A stretch of 64,000 nt of DNA from the NCBI GenBank assembly GCA_015067545.1, contig SVMG01000006.1, positions 1-64,000 of the forward strand, in the 5' to 3' direction. Shown here one piece after another: positions 25,367 through 34,494 of the stretch. How positions within the stretch are numbered: the first letter of the stretch is position 1; each line of letters starts with the position of its first letter. Below the pieces are notes generated by a model. It worked only from the letters and a program-made list of their open reading frames with translations. It did no database searches and had not been told where the DNA came from. Made by a program: the position numbers and the translations under genes. The stretch is from Oscillospiraceae bacterium. GTDB lineage: Bacteria > Bacillota > Clostridia > Oscillospirales > Oscillospiraceae.

Positions 25367-26741
25367 GGTGTTCCAACTCCTTTTTCATGATCCGCAGGGC
25401 TGTATGCGGGTAATGACCTGCCAGCAACCCCATTGCGGCTAATATATATGTTCTGTCCACCCACACATCTGCCTTGATTGGACGCAAGGATGTGGGCTGC
25501 ATGGGAGAATACAGCGCATGTGCTGCGATTTCTTCCGTACGCTTTGTGTGGATCAGGCTGCCGCCGGTCACCACGATATTTCTCACCTTCGTTAGATTTT
25601 TACCCTCCTGCAGGTAGGTCTTACCCATCAAGGTGTAGGTCTCTTCGATCGTACCTGCATGCCGCTTGACTGCTTCTTCGATGGCCATGGAAGCCAGGGC
25701 GTAGTCCAGTGACTCCAGTTCAGAATCACCGTTCGGGACAGTGTCAGTGTGCAGCTTCAGATCCTCCACGAGCTCTGTAATGCGCGCCTTGCTCAAACCG
25801 GACAACTTTGCGATGCGATCCAAGCCTGCGGCATCCACGATGCCCTGGATGCTGTAGCGCATTCCGATATCTCCTTCCACCGTCCGTTTGGCGTAGGGTT
25901 CGGGCAGGCCCTTGTAAACCGTATTCATCTGATCGGGCATACCATCGGCTATGGAGTAAATATCGGTTGTCGCGCCGCCAACATCCACACCAACCAGTTC
26001 ACCGATCCCCTGCTCCCCCTCGCAACCCTGTGCCAGCAGATTCATAGCCTGCAGCACAGCCGAAGGTGTGGGCATCATAATATCAGACAGCAGCTGGGTC
26101 GCCTTGCTCAGACCCTTTGCCTGGATGATGCGATTCAAGAAAATGTCCCGGATCTGCTTTTGGGTGGGTTCAATGTTCAAAACGCCAAATTTGGGCATCA
26201 CGTTGGGGCAGATGTAAACCTCAAAGCCGGCAAGGAGGCGCTGGCATTCCCTCGCGGCAGTGCGATTTCCTGCTATGACGATGGGAAATTCCGGCTTGAT
26301 GGATGCCAAGGCTTTTGCATTATGCAAAATGCACTCCGTATTGCCTCCGTCCGTACCGCCAACCAAAAGGAAAATATCCGGCTTAGATTCTGATATCTCC
26401 TGCAGATCGTCTTCCGTCAGCTGGAAATTATAAACCTTTTCCACCTTGGCACCTGCGCCAAGACTCGCAAGCCTTGCGGCCTCACCGGTCAGTTCCGGAA
26501 CAAGCCCGGAGGTGACCATACGCAGACCTCCGGCGGCAGATGAGCAGGCATAGCAGGCAGCAAAGGACAATTTACCGGTTTTCTGCTCCAATCGGCCAAG
26601 TGCCATTTGCAGGCCATCGTTAATATCCGTCTGTACCGTAGTATAGGCTGCTGCAGTGCCCAACAGGCACTCAGATTCCACATCAACCGCGGTCAGTTTT
26701 GTATAGGTACTTCCGAAATCAATGAGCAGGACAGGCTTCAC
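25350..26741 (-). CDS. glmL: glutamate mutase MutL/GlmL, reactivation ATPase
   Basis: A 463-residue ASKHA-fold (Hsp70/actin-like) ATPase of the MutL family. The phosphate-1 loop is [11 protein letters not shown] at 4-14, the phosphate-2 loop is [14 protein letters not shown] near 248-261 and an adenosine-type motif is [10 protein letters not shown]. Family members lie between glmS and glmE and are thought to exchange damaged cobalamin on the mutase. It overlaps both neighbours by a few bases, so the three are made in fixed ratio. Confidence 0.93.
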   Translation of the reverse strand: MKPVLLIDFGSTYTKLTAVDVESECLLGTAAAYTTVQTDINDGLQMALGRLEQKTGKLSFAACYACSSAAGGLRMVTSGLVPELTGEAARLASLGAGAKVEKVYNFQLTEDDLQEISESKPDIFLLVGGTDGGNTECILHNAKALASIKPEFPIVIAGNRTAARECQRLLAGFEVYICPNVMPKFGVLNIEPTQKQIRDIFLNRIIQAKGLSKATQLLSDIMMPTPSAVLQAMNLLAQGCEGEQGIGELVGVDVGGATTDIYSIADGMPDQMNTVYKGLPEPYAKRTVEGDIGMRYSIQGIVDAAGLDRIAKLSGLSKARITELVEDLKLHTDTVPNGDSELESLDYALASMAIEEAVKRHAGTIEETYTLMGKTYLQEGKNLTKVRNIVVTGGSLIHTKRTEEIAAHALYSPMQPTSLRPIKADVWVDRTYILAAMGLLAGHYPHTALRIMKKELEHHGYSE

Positions 26742-27172
26742 ACCGCCTCACCGTCCATATGTAAAAGCTCACGCAGAGCTTCGATGGTGGTCTCCGGTGC
26801 TGTACCGGGAGGAAATGCCCGGTCAAAGCCCATATCCTTGAAACGGCGTTCCACATCTTCAAACATCTGCTTGCCAATGACGATATTGCCGCCAACCAGC
26901 AGAGGGATGCCCTTTAGACCGGCTTCATCACACTTTTCCCGCATACCGCGGCAGTCCAGCTCACCCTGGCCATACAGGGAGGATACCACGATGGCATCCG
27001 CGCCGGATTCAATGGCGGCGGCGATATATTCCTCCTGGGACACCATAACGCCCAGATTCACCACATCGAAGCCAGCCTCTGTAAATGCATGGTACAGGAT
27101 CTTGTTGCCAACTGCGTGGACATCGGCACCAATGACACCCATGACCAGCACTTTCTTTTCTCGTTTCTCCAT
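26738..27172 (-). CDS. glmS: methylaspartate mutase sigma subunit (B12-binding)
   Basis: A 144-residue cobalamin-binding component of glutamate mutase. The base-off/His-on signature DxHxxG appears as GADVHAVG near 14-21, with SSLYGQG near 65 and [12 protein letters not shown] near 92 lining the nucleotide tail. It forms the active complex with GlmE. First gene of the mutase operon, behind a promoter at 27231-27259. Confidence 0.96.
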   Translation of the reverse strand: MEKREKKVLVMGVIGADVHAVGNKILYHAFTEAGFDVVNLGVMVSQEEYIAAAIESGADAIVVSSLYGQGELDCRGMREKCDEAGLKGIPLLVGGNIVIGKQMFEDVERRFKDMGFDRAFPPGTAPETTIEALRELLHMDGEAV

Positions 27173-27230
27173 TACGACACCTCATTGCATAGTTTTGCAG
27201 AATAATGAGTTATAATTGTTCTGTACCTAT

Positions 27231-27259
27231 ATAGTATAATGGACTATAACTTTTGTCAA
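27231..27259 (-). promoter_or_regulatory. promoter of the glmS-glmL-glmE-mal operon
   Basis: TTGACA (27254-27259), 17-base spacer, TACTAT (27231-27236). GTTATA lies in the spacer and TATAAC downstream in the leader, matching half-sites at the gntR and citD promoters. Confidence 0.7.
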
Positions 27260-27290
27260 GCAGAAAAGATGCTTCTTTTCCTTGTTTTGT

Positions 27291-27349
27291 AAAAAAACAT
27301 CGCCCGGTCAATATAGCCTCCATTGAGGAAGACCCGTTGACCGGACGAT
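27291..27349 (-). terminator. gntR terminator with long branched loop
   Basis: CGTCCGGTCAA ... TTGACCGGGCG arms followed by seven T on the minus strand. The loop carries a second small stem, CCTC-AATG-GAGG. Confidence 0.75.
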
Positions 27350-27355
27350 ATGCCC

Positions 27356-28342
27356 TTATATTTTCTTTTCATCCAGCAGGCGCTTGATCTTTGTTTCCAG
27401 ATATAGCACCGAACCGGCATCCATCTCGTAATTGCATTCGATCAGTGCCCCACGGAACGCCTGCAGAGCAGGAGTGATCTGATTTCCAAGAAGTCTTTCG
27501 TAGAAACGCGGCAGTAAAACCGCATCCTTTCCCTGTAAATATGCACCGATTTCCTCCGGAGTTTCCGCTGTCATAGGTGCGTGGAGCACCACATCCTCCG
27601 TATACTCCTGTCCGGTACGGTACAGCAGATCCGCAAAGCGACGGCTGTGACCGATAATGCCAACCTCTTTGCCGGGGCGCAGCTTGATGATCGGCGCAAG
27701 GCTGTCCGTCGAAAGACGCAGTGCCACGCGAACAACCTTCTTCTTGGTCGGTACGACGCTTTCCAGATAATCCGCATGGTTTGCAGTGGTGACGATCAAA
27801 TCAAAATCTTCAGCCAATTTGTATGGATACTGCTGAATACTGTCCAGCAGGTATGGGTAGAGATCAACCCCGCTGATGTGGCGCAGCTGCTCGGATATCT
27901 GAGACAGATTCTCCGGATTGCACTCCACCACCGCAACCTTTACATGGGCCTCCTGCTCTGCCCGCTCCCGCAGCTTAAGATTCAGAAAGATATTGATCTC
28001 ATTCGCTGAAAAACCCATCTCCTCCAATTTATCCAGCATGGAATTGATGGCTGCCATAGCCTGTTCCTTGCGGCTGCCGGAATTGCTGGGCTGATAGCAA
28101 ACGAATGTGCCACGACCCTGCACCTTTTCCACCAAACCGATGCGCTCCAATTCATCATATGCCCGCTTGACAGTGCCACGGGCGATGCTCAGCATCTGCG
28201 TCAGTTCCTGAACAGTGGGCAGCTGATAGCCGGCAGGCAAATCCCCTTTTTTTACAGCTGTCTGGATAGAGTCCACCAACTGCCGGTAAATGGGCACGTC
28301 TAACTGAGTATTGATTTTGTAAATCGTATCCACGGGATTCAC
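27356..28342 (-). CDS. GntR-family transcriptional regulator, likely controlling glutamate fermentation
   Basis: A 328-residue regulator. The N-terminal winged helix at about 12-80 (PIYRQLVDSIQTAVKKGDL, QLPTVQELTQMLSIARGTVK) is GntR-type. The C-terminal 200 residues are not FCD, UTRA or MocR-aminotransferase; the strands VKVAVVECN, DLIVTTANHAD and EVGIIGHS look like a Rossmann or periplasmic-binding-like sensor. It sits between the glm operon and the cit/hydratase operon with its own promoter and terminator, so it probably governs both. Ligand unknown; glutamate or a pathway acid would be natural. Confidence 0.85.
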   Translation of the reverse strand: MNPVDTIYKINTQLDVPIYRQLVDSIQTAVKKGDLPAGYQLPTVQELTQMLSIARGTVKRAYDELERIGLVEKVQGRGTFVCYQPSNSGSRKEQAMAAINSMLDKLEEMGFSANEINIFLNLKLRERAEQEAHVKVAVVECNPENLSQISEQLRHISGVDLYPYLLDSIQQYPYKLAEDFDLIVTTANHADYLESVVPTKKKVVRVALRLSTDSLAPIIKLRPGKEVGIIGHSRRFADLLYRTGQEYTEDVVLHAPMTAETPEEIGAYLQGKDAVLLPRFYERLLGNQITPALQAFRGALIECNYEMDAGSVLYLETKIKRLLDEKKI

Positions 28343-28364
28343 GCTCCAAAATTGTTATATACCA

Positions 28365-28393
28365 ATCTTATAACTATTTGATAATTTTGTCAA
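28365..28393 (-). promoter_or_regulatory. gntR promoter
   Basis: TTGACA (28388-28393), 17-base spacer, TAAGAT (28365-28370). The palindrome-like GTTATA-N9-TATAAC spans the -10 region and could be the autoregulatory operator. Confidence 0.7.
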
Positions 28394-28409
28394 GACCCGC
28401 TGTAACAAT

Positions 28410-28438
28410 AACCGGCCCGCTGTGTTAGCAGGCCGGTT
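28410..28438 (-). terminator. terminator after the cit/hydratase operon
   Basis: AACCGGCCTGC-TAACACA-GCGGGCCGGTT on the minus strand, with T-poor tail. Confidence 0.7.
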
Positions 28439-28445
28439 GATTTAA

Positions 28446-29006
28446 TTAAATATTGGATGCAAGGTACGCTTCCCTGCCCGTTTCATACAGATTGTTGCCC
28501 TGACTGTCGATAATGACGATGGCCGGAAAATCCTCCACCTCCAGGCGGCGGATGGCTTCTGCGCCTAAGTCATCGTAGGCAATGACCTCAGCCTTTTTGA
28601 TGCACCTGCTGAGCAGCGCACCACAGCCGCCGATTGCACCAAAGTAAACTGCGCCATGTTCTTTCATGGCATTGACCACCTCCGGGCCGCGCTTGCCCTT
28701 GCCGATCATGCCGGTAAGGCCAAGGCCGATCAGCGTGGGGCTGTAGGCATCCATACGGTAGGACGTTGTAGGGCCGGCAGAACCGATGGCCTGTCCGGGC
28801 TTTGCGGGGGTAGGGCCAACGAAGTAGATGATGCTGTCCTTAATATCCAGAGGCAGCTCCTTCCCTGCTGCAACCAGCTCACACAGCCGTTTGTGGGCAG
28901 CATCCCGGGCAGTGTAGATCACCCCGGAAATGAGACAGCTGTCACCGGCGCGCAGGCTTTTTGCTGTGTCCTGCGTCAACGGTGTGGTGATTCTCACATT
29001 ATCCAT
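28446..29006 (-). CDS. class I hydratase beta subunit, probable mesaconase
   Basis: A 186-residue C-terminal-type subunit of class I fumarase/tartrate dehydratase enzymes (TIGR00723-like). Recognised by ITTPLTQDTAKSLRAGD, YFVGPTPAKPGQAIGSAGPT and GGCGALLSRCI. In this context it should add water to mesaconate to give (S)-citramalate rather than act on fumarate or tartrate. That assignment rests on the adjacent methylaspartase and lyase genes. It follows the alpha subunit with one base between. Confidence 0.85.
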   Translation of the reverse strand: MDNVRITTPLTQDTAKSLRAGDSCLISGVIYTARDAAHKRLCELVAAGKELPLDIKDSIIYFVGPTPAKPGQAIGSAGPTTSYRMDAYSPTLIGLGLTGMIGKGKRGPEVVNAMKEHGAVYFGAIGGCGALLSRCIKKAEVIAYDDLGAEAIRRLEVEDFPAIVIIDSQGNNLYETGREAYLASNI

Positions 29007-29007
29007 C

Positions 29008-29847
29008 TCATAGCACCTCCGTCTTGTGCCGGGTCACATGGCAATTGATGTTAACCGCCACCGGAAGACCGGCAATGTGGGTGGGGCAGGTTTCGATGTT
29101 CACAGCCAACGCCGTGGTCTTACCGCCAAAGCCCTGAGGGCCGATGCCCAGAGCATTGATCTTGTCCAGCAGTTCCTTTTCAAGCTCTGCATAGAAAGGC
29201 TTCTCGTTGGGAACATCTACGCTGCGCAGTAGTGCTTTTTTGGCCATGTAGGCAGCCTTATCGAAGGTACCACCGATACCCACACCCACTACGATGGGCG
29301 GGCAGGGGTTCGGACCGGCATCTTCTACAACCTTCAGAACAAATTCCTTCACACCATCCACGCCATCGGACGGGCGAAGCATCTTGATCTGGCTCATATT
29401 CTCACTGCCGAAGCCCTTGGGTGCGACGGTGATCTCGATTTTGTCGCCGGGCACAAGTTCTGTGTACAGCATGGCAGGGGTATTGTCACCGGTGTTCACA
29501 CGATCCAAAGGATCACGAACCACACTCTTGCGCAGATACCCTTCCCCATAGCCCCGGCGAACGCCCTCATTTACCGCGTCGGTGAGGTCTCCATTGATAT
29601 GTACCTCCTGGCCGACCTTTAAGAAAACGCAGGCCATGCCGGTATCCTGGCAGATGGGCACATTCTCCCGATCTGCGATGCCATAGTTTTCAATAATACG
29701 GCCCAATATTTCCTTGGCCTGAGGCCAGGATTCCTGTTCATACATTCCATTGAGCCTATCTTTAATATCACTGCTCAGGTGGCAGTTTGCTTCGATACAC
29801 AGCTTTGCAACGGTATCCGTAATTTGCTGTGCGCTGATTTGACGCAT
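29008..29847 (-). CDS. class I hydratase alpha subunit (4Fe-4S), probable mesaconase
   Basis: A 279-residue N-terminal-type subunit of class I fumarases. Cys residues for a catalytic 4Fe-4S cluster are seen in VPICQDTGMACVFL (near 60-75), GPNPCPPIVVGVGIGGT and NIETCPTHIAG. The enzyme is expected to be oxygen-sensitive and to hydrate mesaconate. It lies 12 bases behind citF in the same operon. Fumarate or tartrate activity cannot be excluded from sequence alone. Confidence 0.87.
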   Translation of the reverse strand: MRQISAQQITDTVAKLCIEANCHLSSDIKDRLNGMYEQESWPQAKEILGRIIENYGIADRENVPICQDTGMACVFLKVGQEVHINGDLTDAVNEGVRRGYGEGYLRKSVVRDPLDRVNTGDNTPAMLYTELVPGDKIEITVAPKGFGSENMSQIKMLRPSDGVDGVKEFVLKVVEDAGPNPCPPIVVGVGIGGTFDKAAYMAKKALLRSVDVPNEKPFYAELEKELLDKINALGIGPQGFGGKTTALAVNIETCPTHIAGLPVAVNINCHVTRHKTEVL

Positions 29848-29859
29848 AATGATTCTCCT

Positions 29860-31263
29860 TTATCGGATGCTGTAAATTTGATCCTGCAGATCGCCATTGC
29901 GGCCAATGACCTCTGCCACGACCCGTTCACCGTGGGGCAATTTGCGAGGTACGCCGGTGATCCGCTCCGTCTTTTCTTTCAGTTCGTGAATATCCACCAC
30001 CGGCAGGCCGGCTTCCAAAAGCCGCTGGCGCAGTTCCACCTTGGCAGGGTTCACCGCAATACCTCCCTGGGTCACCAGTACATCAATGTCCTTGCCGGGT
30101 GTGGAAATACAGGTCACCTGATTGGTCACGATGGGCAGTCTCGCCCGGAACATGGGTGCAATGATCATGGAGAGCTTCGCACCGGCTGCAGTATCACTGT
30201 GTCCGCCGCTGCCGCCCATAATCACACCGTTGGAATCGGTATGTACATTGACATTAAAGTTGGTGTCGATCTCCGTCGCACCCAAAATAACCACATCCAG
30301 ATTATCCACAACTGCACTGCGTTCGCCCGGGGCGGCATAGTGCATAGCGGAGATCTCCTGATGTCTGGGATCAGTTCGCAGGGATTCCACCGCCTTCAGA
30401 TCAAAGCACTGGACATCCAAAAGGCTCTGAAAACAGCCGGCTTGGAGCATATCCACCATATAGCCGGTGATACCGCCAAGGCCAAAGCTGCCCTTGATGT
30501 TCTTTGCCAGCATAATGTCCTTGAGGAATTTTGCCGCCGCCAGAGAAGCGCCGCCTGCGCCGGTCTGGAAAGAGAAACCGTCCTTCAAAAGTCCGGATGC
30601 CTCAATGACTTTCGCGGCATGGGATGCCATGATCAGGCCCACAGGATCACGGGTGATCTGTGTCGTACCGGAGACGATACCCTTAGGGTCTCCAATAGCC
30701 TCCACTTGTACCACATAATCCACATAGCTTTCGGAAATCGACCAATCCTGCAAGGGATAGGCAACCAGATTATCAGTGATAACGACTACCTTTTTTGCGT
30801 ACATGGCATCAGCGTAGGCGTAACCCAGGCTGCCGCAGGCGGATTTACCGTACTTGCCGGAGCAGTTACCCATGGCATCTGCTGCAGGTGCAGCGATGAA
30901 TGCCACATCAATGGGGGTTTTGCCGGTGGCGATGTCCTTGGGACGGCCGCCGTGAGTACGGAACTGTACGGGCTTATCCAGAATGCCTTGGGAAATGGCA
31001 CGGCCCAGGCCGGCAGATATGTAGTCCGCTGCCAGCCCCGTGACCACTTTATTTTGAATATGGTTCAGCAGCGGTGCGTGAACATCAAAAAGAGAGCTGG
31101 CATTTACAGTCAGATCCTTGATGCCCTGCTTTGCGATCTCGTCCATGACCATGTTCAGAACAAAGTCGCCATTTCGCAGATGGTGGTGGAAGGAAACGGT
31201 CATGCCGTCCTTCAGTCCGGCGAGGGCGACAGCCTCCCGAACGGAGTTTACCAGCTTGCTCAT
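29860..31263 (-). CDS. citF: citrate/citramalate lyase alpha subunit
   Basis: A 467-residue CoA-transferase-type alpha subunit that swaps the acetyl group on the acyl-carrier protein for citrate or citramalate. Recognised by GMTVSFHHHLRNGDFVLN, ISQGILDKPVQFRTHGGR, VNVHTDSNGVIMGGSGGHSD and TQGGIAVNP. Because mesaconase and methylaspartase are beside it, citramalate is the more likely substrate, giving acetate and pyruvate. Four-base overlap with citE. Confidence 0.9.
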   Translation of the reverse strand: MSKLVNSVREAVALAGLKDGMTVSFHHHLRNGDFVLNMVMDEIAKQGIKDLTVNASSLFDVHAPLLNHIQNKVVTGLAADYISAGLGRAISQGILDKPVQFRTHGGRPKDIATGKTPIDVAFIAAPAADAMGNCSGKYGKSACGSLGYAYADAMYAKKVVVITDNLVAYPLQDWSISESYVDYVVQVEAIGDPKGIVSGTTQITRDPVGLIMASHAAKVIEASGLLKDGFSFQTGAGGASLAAAKFLKDIMLAKNIKGSFGLGGITGYMVDMLQAGCFQSLLDVQCFDLKAVESLRTDPRHQEISAMHYAAPGERSAVVDNLDVVILGATEIDTNFNVNVHTDSNGVIMGGSGGHSDTAAGAKLSMIIAPMFRARLPIVTNQVTCISTPGKDIDVLVTQGGIAVNPAKVELRQRLLEAGLPVVDIHELKEKTERITGVPRKLPHGERVVAEVIGRNGDLQDQIYSIR

Positions 31264-32141
31264 ACTTCCTCCTCCCTGCCCAGACCAAGTTCTTCTGCCA
31301 TAGCGATGGTGCGCTGAGCGCGCATAACAATGGGCGCATCGATCATTTTGCCGTGCAGGGCAATCGCTCCCTTGCCCTGCTGTTTTGCCCGCGTGATAGC
31401 TTCCATCACTTCATAGGCATAGTCGATCTCTGCCAGTGTGGGGCTGAATACCCGATTGATGACCTCCACATGACGGGGAGAAATGGATGCTTTTCCGCTG
31501 AAGCCAAGGCTCTTGGCGAATGCGGCATCCATTACAATACCTTCATCGTCATTTACATCTGTAAAGGGCGTGTCGTAAACTTCCACGCCGGCTGCCCGTG
31601 CTGCCATCACCAGACGGGTACGGGCATACTCGATCTCCCGGCCCTCTTTGGTGCGCTTGCATTGCAGATCAGCCGTCAAGTCCTCTGCTCCAAGGAACAG
31701 CGCCTTCACCCGCTTGGTGGCAGAGGCGATCAAAAAAGCATTCTCCACGCCCAGCGCCGTTTCGATCAGCGGCATCAAGCCCACGGTATTTTTCTCCAAG
31801 CCCAACGCTTCCTCCACCTGGGAAAGGTAAGCATCCGCCTCCAGTACATCTGCGGCACTTCCAGTCTTGGGCAAAAGGATCAAGCCTGGCCGGTAGGGTA
31901 AAATCGCATCGATATCCTTCTTCCAATACGGTGTATCGATGGAATTGATCCGAACAATGATCTCACAGCCACGGAAATCCATATAGCGCATGGTGTTGCG
32001 TACCAGAATCCGAGCGGCATCCTTTTCATCGGGGGAAACCGCATCCTCAAGGTCAAAGATCACCGCATCCGCACCCAGGCAGTTGCCATTGATCAGCATA
32101 TTGGGATTATTACCGGGCAAAAAAAGCATACTGCGTCGCAT
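31260..32141 (-). CDS. citE: citrate/citramalate lyase beta subunit
   Basis: A 293-residue HpcH/HpaI-type aldolase domain that cleaves the citramalyl- or citryl-ACP intermediate. Recognised by MLFLPGNNPNM, AVIFDLEDAVSPDEKD with metal-binding acids, and LFLGAEDLTADL. The ATG at 32141 overlaps the citD stop as TAATG, so I prefer it to a longer frame reaching 32198 that lies within citD. Confidence 0.93.
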   Translation of the reverse strand: MRRSMLFLPGNNPNMLINGNCLGADAVIFDLEDAVSPDEKDAARILVRNTMRYMDFRGCEIIVRINSIDTPYWKKDIDAILPYRPGLILLPKTGSAADVLEADAYLSQVEEALGLEKNTVGLMPLIETALGVENAFLIASATKRVKALFLGAEDLTADLQCKRTKEGREIEYARTRLVMAARAAGVEVYDTPFTDVNDDEGIVMDAAFAKSLGFSGKASISPRHVEVINRVFSPTLAEIDYAYEVMEAITRAKQQGKGAIALHGKMIDAPIVMRAQRTIAMAEELGLGREEEV

Positions 32142-32410
32142 TATGCATCCCCCTTTCCACGGGTAACAGCAGTCTCTACCCGGGCACGCAGGACACACTC
32201 CAGCGCTCCCCGGTCGATGACACGCACATTTGCGCTGGTCACGCCCTGTTCTGCCAGCACTTCCTGTATGGTATGACAGATGTCATCGCCAAACTGCTTC
32301 AGAACAACGGACTCCAGGGTAATATCGATAGAGCCGTTGCCCGGTTCGATCTCCACATAAGCATCGCTGGACTCCATCGTTCCGGCAGATGCGCGTTTTA
32401 GAATCTCCAT
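32141..32410 (-). CDS. citD: citrate/citramalate lyase acyl carrier protein (gamma subunit)
   Basis: An 89-residue carrier protein. The Ser that receives the phosphoribosyl-dephospho-CoA arm lies in ASAGTMESSDAYV near residues 7-19, the family signature. ATG at 32410 after AAAGGAGTAAGATT. It heads the citD-citE-citF-hydratase operon, while the genes that build and acetylate its arm (citC, citXG) run divergently. Confidence 0.94.
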   Translation of the reverse strand: MEILKRASAGTMESSDAYVEIEPGNGSIDITLESVVLKQFGDDICHTIQEVLAEQGVTSANVRVIDRGALECVLRARVETAVTRGKGDA

Positions 32411-32452
32411 AATCTTACTCCTTTTGAAAAGATACTGTAACAATCTGCCTAT

Positions 32453-32481
32453 ATTGTATAACACAATTTGAAATAATGCAA
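32453..32481 (-). promoter_or_regulatory. promoter of the citD operon
   Basis: TTGCAT (32476-32481), 17-base spacer, TACAAT (32453-32458). GTTATA overlaps the upstream edge of the -10, and TGTTAC lies in the leader. Confidence 0.7.
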
Positions 32482-32500
32482 TTGTTTTTCTGTTTTTTCA

Positions 32501-32529
32501 TTGCATATCTTTCCAACATCGTATATAAT
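32501..32529 (+). promoter_or_regulatory. promoter of the citC operon
   Basis: TTGCAT (32501-32506), 17-base spacer, TATAAT (32524-32529) on the plus strand. Its -35 lies only about 20 bases from the -35 of the divergent citD promoter, so one bound regulator could affect both. Confidence 0.75.
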
Positions 32530-32560
32530 GGCCTTACAAGTTATTCAGAAAGGATAAGCT

Positions 32561-33556
32561 ATGGACATTGAACTGAGCCGATCCCTGCGTGGCGCAAAAC
32601 AGAATATATGGCAGAGTTTTCTTGCCGGTACTGGTCTCGAAGCAGACGGCAATGTGGATGAAACGGTCCTTGTCTGGGACAATGATGCTTTGATTGCCAC
32701 CGGTTCCCGCCTGGGCAACCTTCTTAAATGCATTGCTGTGGATCCTGCCCGGCAGGGCGAAGGCTTATTGGCCAAGGTTTTGACGGCATTGCGTCAATCT
32801 GCTTTCTATGACGGACACCGGCGTCTTTTCCTCTATACGAAACCCATCAATGCTCCTTTGTTTTCCGACCTGCTGTTCTATCCCGTAGCTCAAACCGGGG
32901 ATGTCCTGCTGATGGAAGACAAAAAGAACGGGATTGGCGATTTTATCACAAGTCTGACATCCTCTTTACATTCAGGCACTGCGGGTGCTTGCGTCATGAA
33001 CTGTGACCCGTTCACACTGGGTCATCAGTACCTTATTGAGCGCGCGGCAAAAACCTGCAATCATCTGTATGTGTTTGTGCTTTCTGAGGACAAGAGCTGT
33101 TTCCGGGCATCCGACCGGTTGGAAATGGTCCGGCGCGGCATCGCACACCTTCCCAATGTGACGGTTCTTCCCACAGGGCCCTATCTGATCTCCAGTGCCA
33201 CCTTCCCCACCTATTTTCTGAAAAACCGCGACCAGGCAGAATGCATCCATTGTCAGTTGGATGTGGAAATTTTCGCCCGGTATTTTGCTCCGGCATTTGG
33301 TATCACGCGCCGCTATGTGGGCACAGAGCCCCTCAGTGCCATGACACAGCAGTACAATGAAGTACTGAAATCCTCTCTGCCTCCGCTCGGTATTGAAGTT
33401 GTGGAAATTCCGCGTCTGACAATGGGCGAAACGCCCATCAGTGCCAGTGCCGTTCGCGAAGCATATCACGAAGGAGATTGGAATACCGTCCAGTCCCTTG
33501 TTCCCACCACCACATATGAACACCTTAAGAAACTACAACAGGAGGTAATCCCATGA
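32561..33556 (+). CDS. citC: citrate lyase ligase (acetate:SH-citrate lyase ligase)
   Basis: A 331-residue enzyme that acetylates the thiol of the CitD arm with ATP and acetate, switching the lyase on. An N-terminal GNAT-like region (about 1-120, with VDPARQGEGLLAKVL) precedes a nucleotidyltransferase domain with the TLGH motif in CDPFTLGHQYLIE near 148-160 and the later GETPISASAVRE (ISxSxxR type). AGAAAGGATAAGCT precedes the ATG. It overlaps the next gene by four bases. Confidence 0.94.
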   Translation: MDIELSRSLRGAKQNIWQSFLAGTGLEADGNVDETVLVWDNDALIATGSRLGNLLKCIAVDPARQGEGLLAKVLTALRQSAFYDGHRRLFLYTKPINAPLFSDLLFYPVAQTGDVLLMEDKKNGIGDFITSLTSSLHSGTAGACVMNCDPFTLGHQYLIERAAKTCNHLYVFVLSEDKSCFRASDRLEMVRRGIAHLPNVTVLPTGPYLISSATFPTYFLKNRDQAECIHCQLDVEIFARYFAPAFGITRRYVGTEPLSAMTQQYNEVLKSSLPPLGIEVVEIPRLTMGETPISASAVREAYHEGDWNTVQSLVPTTTYEHLKKLQQEVIP

Positions 33557-34494
33557 AAGACCGTCAGGAAAGCCACGTCCTAAGCAGCTACTTTGCACCC
33601 CGAGGTCACAACCGAATGTATGCTTTGGGCATGCAGCTGGCGCAGCTGTACCTCTCCCCATTTGACAAGCTCATTGGCATCATCGGAGAAGCCGGTTCCG
33701 GCAAAAGCGCACTGATCCGCGGCATGTTTCCCGGTTTGGAGCTTACCAATGATGATGACGGTGTTTACATTCGTCCTTTGCCATTACTGGAGCAGGATTC
33801 CGGATTCAGTTTTTTTACGCCCCATACTTACCATGTAGACATCCGTTTTGAAAACGGCTTCACCCAAATGCGTGTATTGGCCGACGCCATAACAGAGGCA
33901 CTGCAAAACGGCAAGCGCGTCATCGTGGAGCATTTTGATCTGGTATACCCACTGTTGGGCTTTAACGCAAATCTGCTGATCGGTGTCGGTGAGCAAATTT
34001 TGATCTCGCGGCCCACCCTGTTTGGACCTGAGCCGCAGGAGATCCGTCAAACCGTCTATGATTCCCTGGAATACCGTCTGATGGCACACACAGCAGAAGA
34101 CCTGTGTGAGTTCTGCATGCCGCCGGAGGATCTCGCCCGTTGCGGACATGACGATGTGAAGCATGGGTTTGTGATCAGCTTCCCGGATAAGGAGCCTTCC
34201 TTTGACATTCAGCAACTGGAAGAAAAGGTCAACGCCATGATCTGCGAGAACCTGCCCATTACATATATCGACAATCACCATGTTTCCATTGGTGGTCAAC
34301 CGCATCCGTGCACCGGTCCTCGCATCCATGTGACCCATACCGGTCAGATCAAGAATTTTCATCTGCTGCATCACTTTATTTACAACCGTTTTACACGGAA
34401 ATACCTGTTGGTCGGATGCGTCGGCGACAAGGCCCTTGAGAATCTGAAAAAGCTGGATGCCCAACAGGAAAAGCAGTCCGATCTTATCGTATGA
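33553..34494 (+). CDS. P-loop protein with alanyl-tRNA-synthetase SAD-like C-terminus
   Basis: A 313-residue protein of unusual architecture. Residues about 38-48 read IIGEAGSGKSA, a Walker A loop, within a kinase-like N-terminal half. The C-terminal third carries ITYIDNHHVSIGGQPHP and TGPRIHVTHTGQIKNFHLLH, resembling the second additional domain of alanyl/threonyl-tRNA synthetases (CGGTHV-NTGEIG). The zinc-binding HxxxH of editing domains is not evident. It lies between citC and citXG with four-base overlaps at both ends, so it is made with the lyase activation enzymes. I know such proteins only as annotated by this domain in citrate-lyase loci; the reaction is unknown. A role in building, salvaging or editing the CoA-like arm is inference. 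Confidence 0.75.
   Translation: MKDRQESHVLSSYFAPRGHNRMYALGMQLAQLYLSPFDKLIGIIGEAGSGKSALIRGMFPGLELTNDDDGVYIRPLPLLEQDSGFSFFTPHTYHVDIRFENGFTQMRVLADAITEALQNGKRVIVEHFDLVYPLLGFNANLLIGVGEQILISRPTLFGPEPQEIRQTVYDSLEYRLMAHTAEDLCEFCMPPEDLARCGHDDVKHGFVISFPDKEPSFDIQQLEEKVNAMICENLPITYIDNHHVSIGGQPHPCTGPRIHVTHTGQIKNFHLLHHFIYNRFTRKYLLVGCVGDKALENLKKLDAQQEKQSDLIV

Noticed and set aside
29779..31317. 512-codon open frame on the plus strand opposite citF
   Set aside because: It lies wholly antisense to a well-recognised lyase subunit. Long antisense frames here follow from the codon bias of the real gene, and its product has no family features or ribosome binding site.
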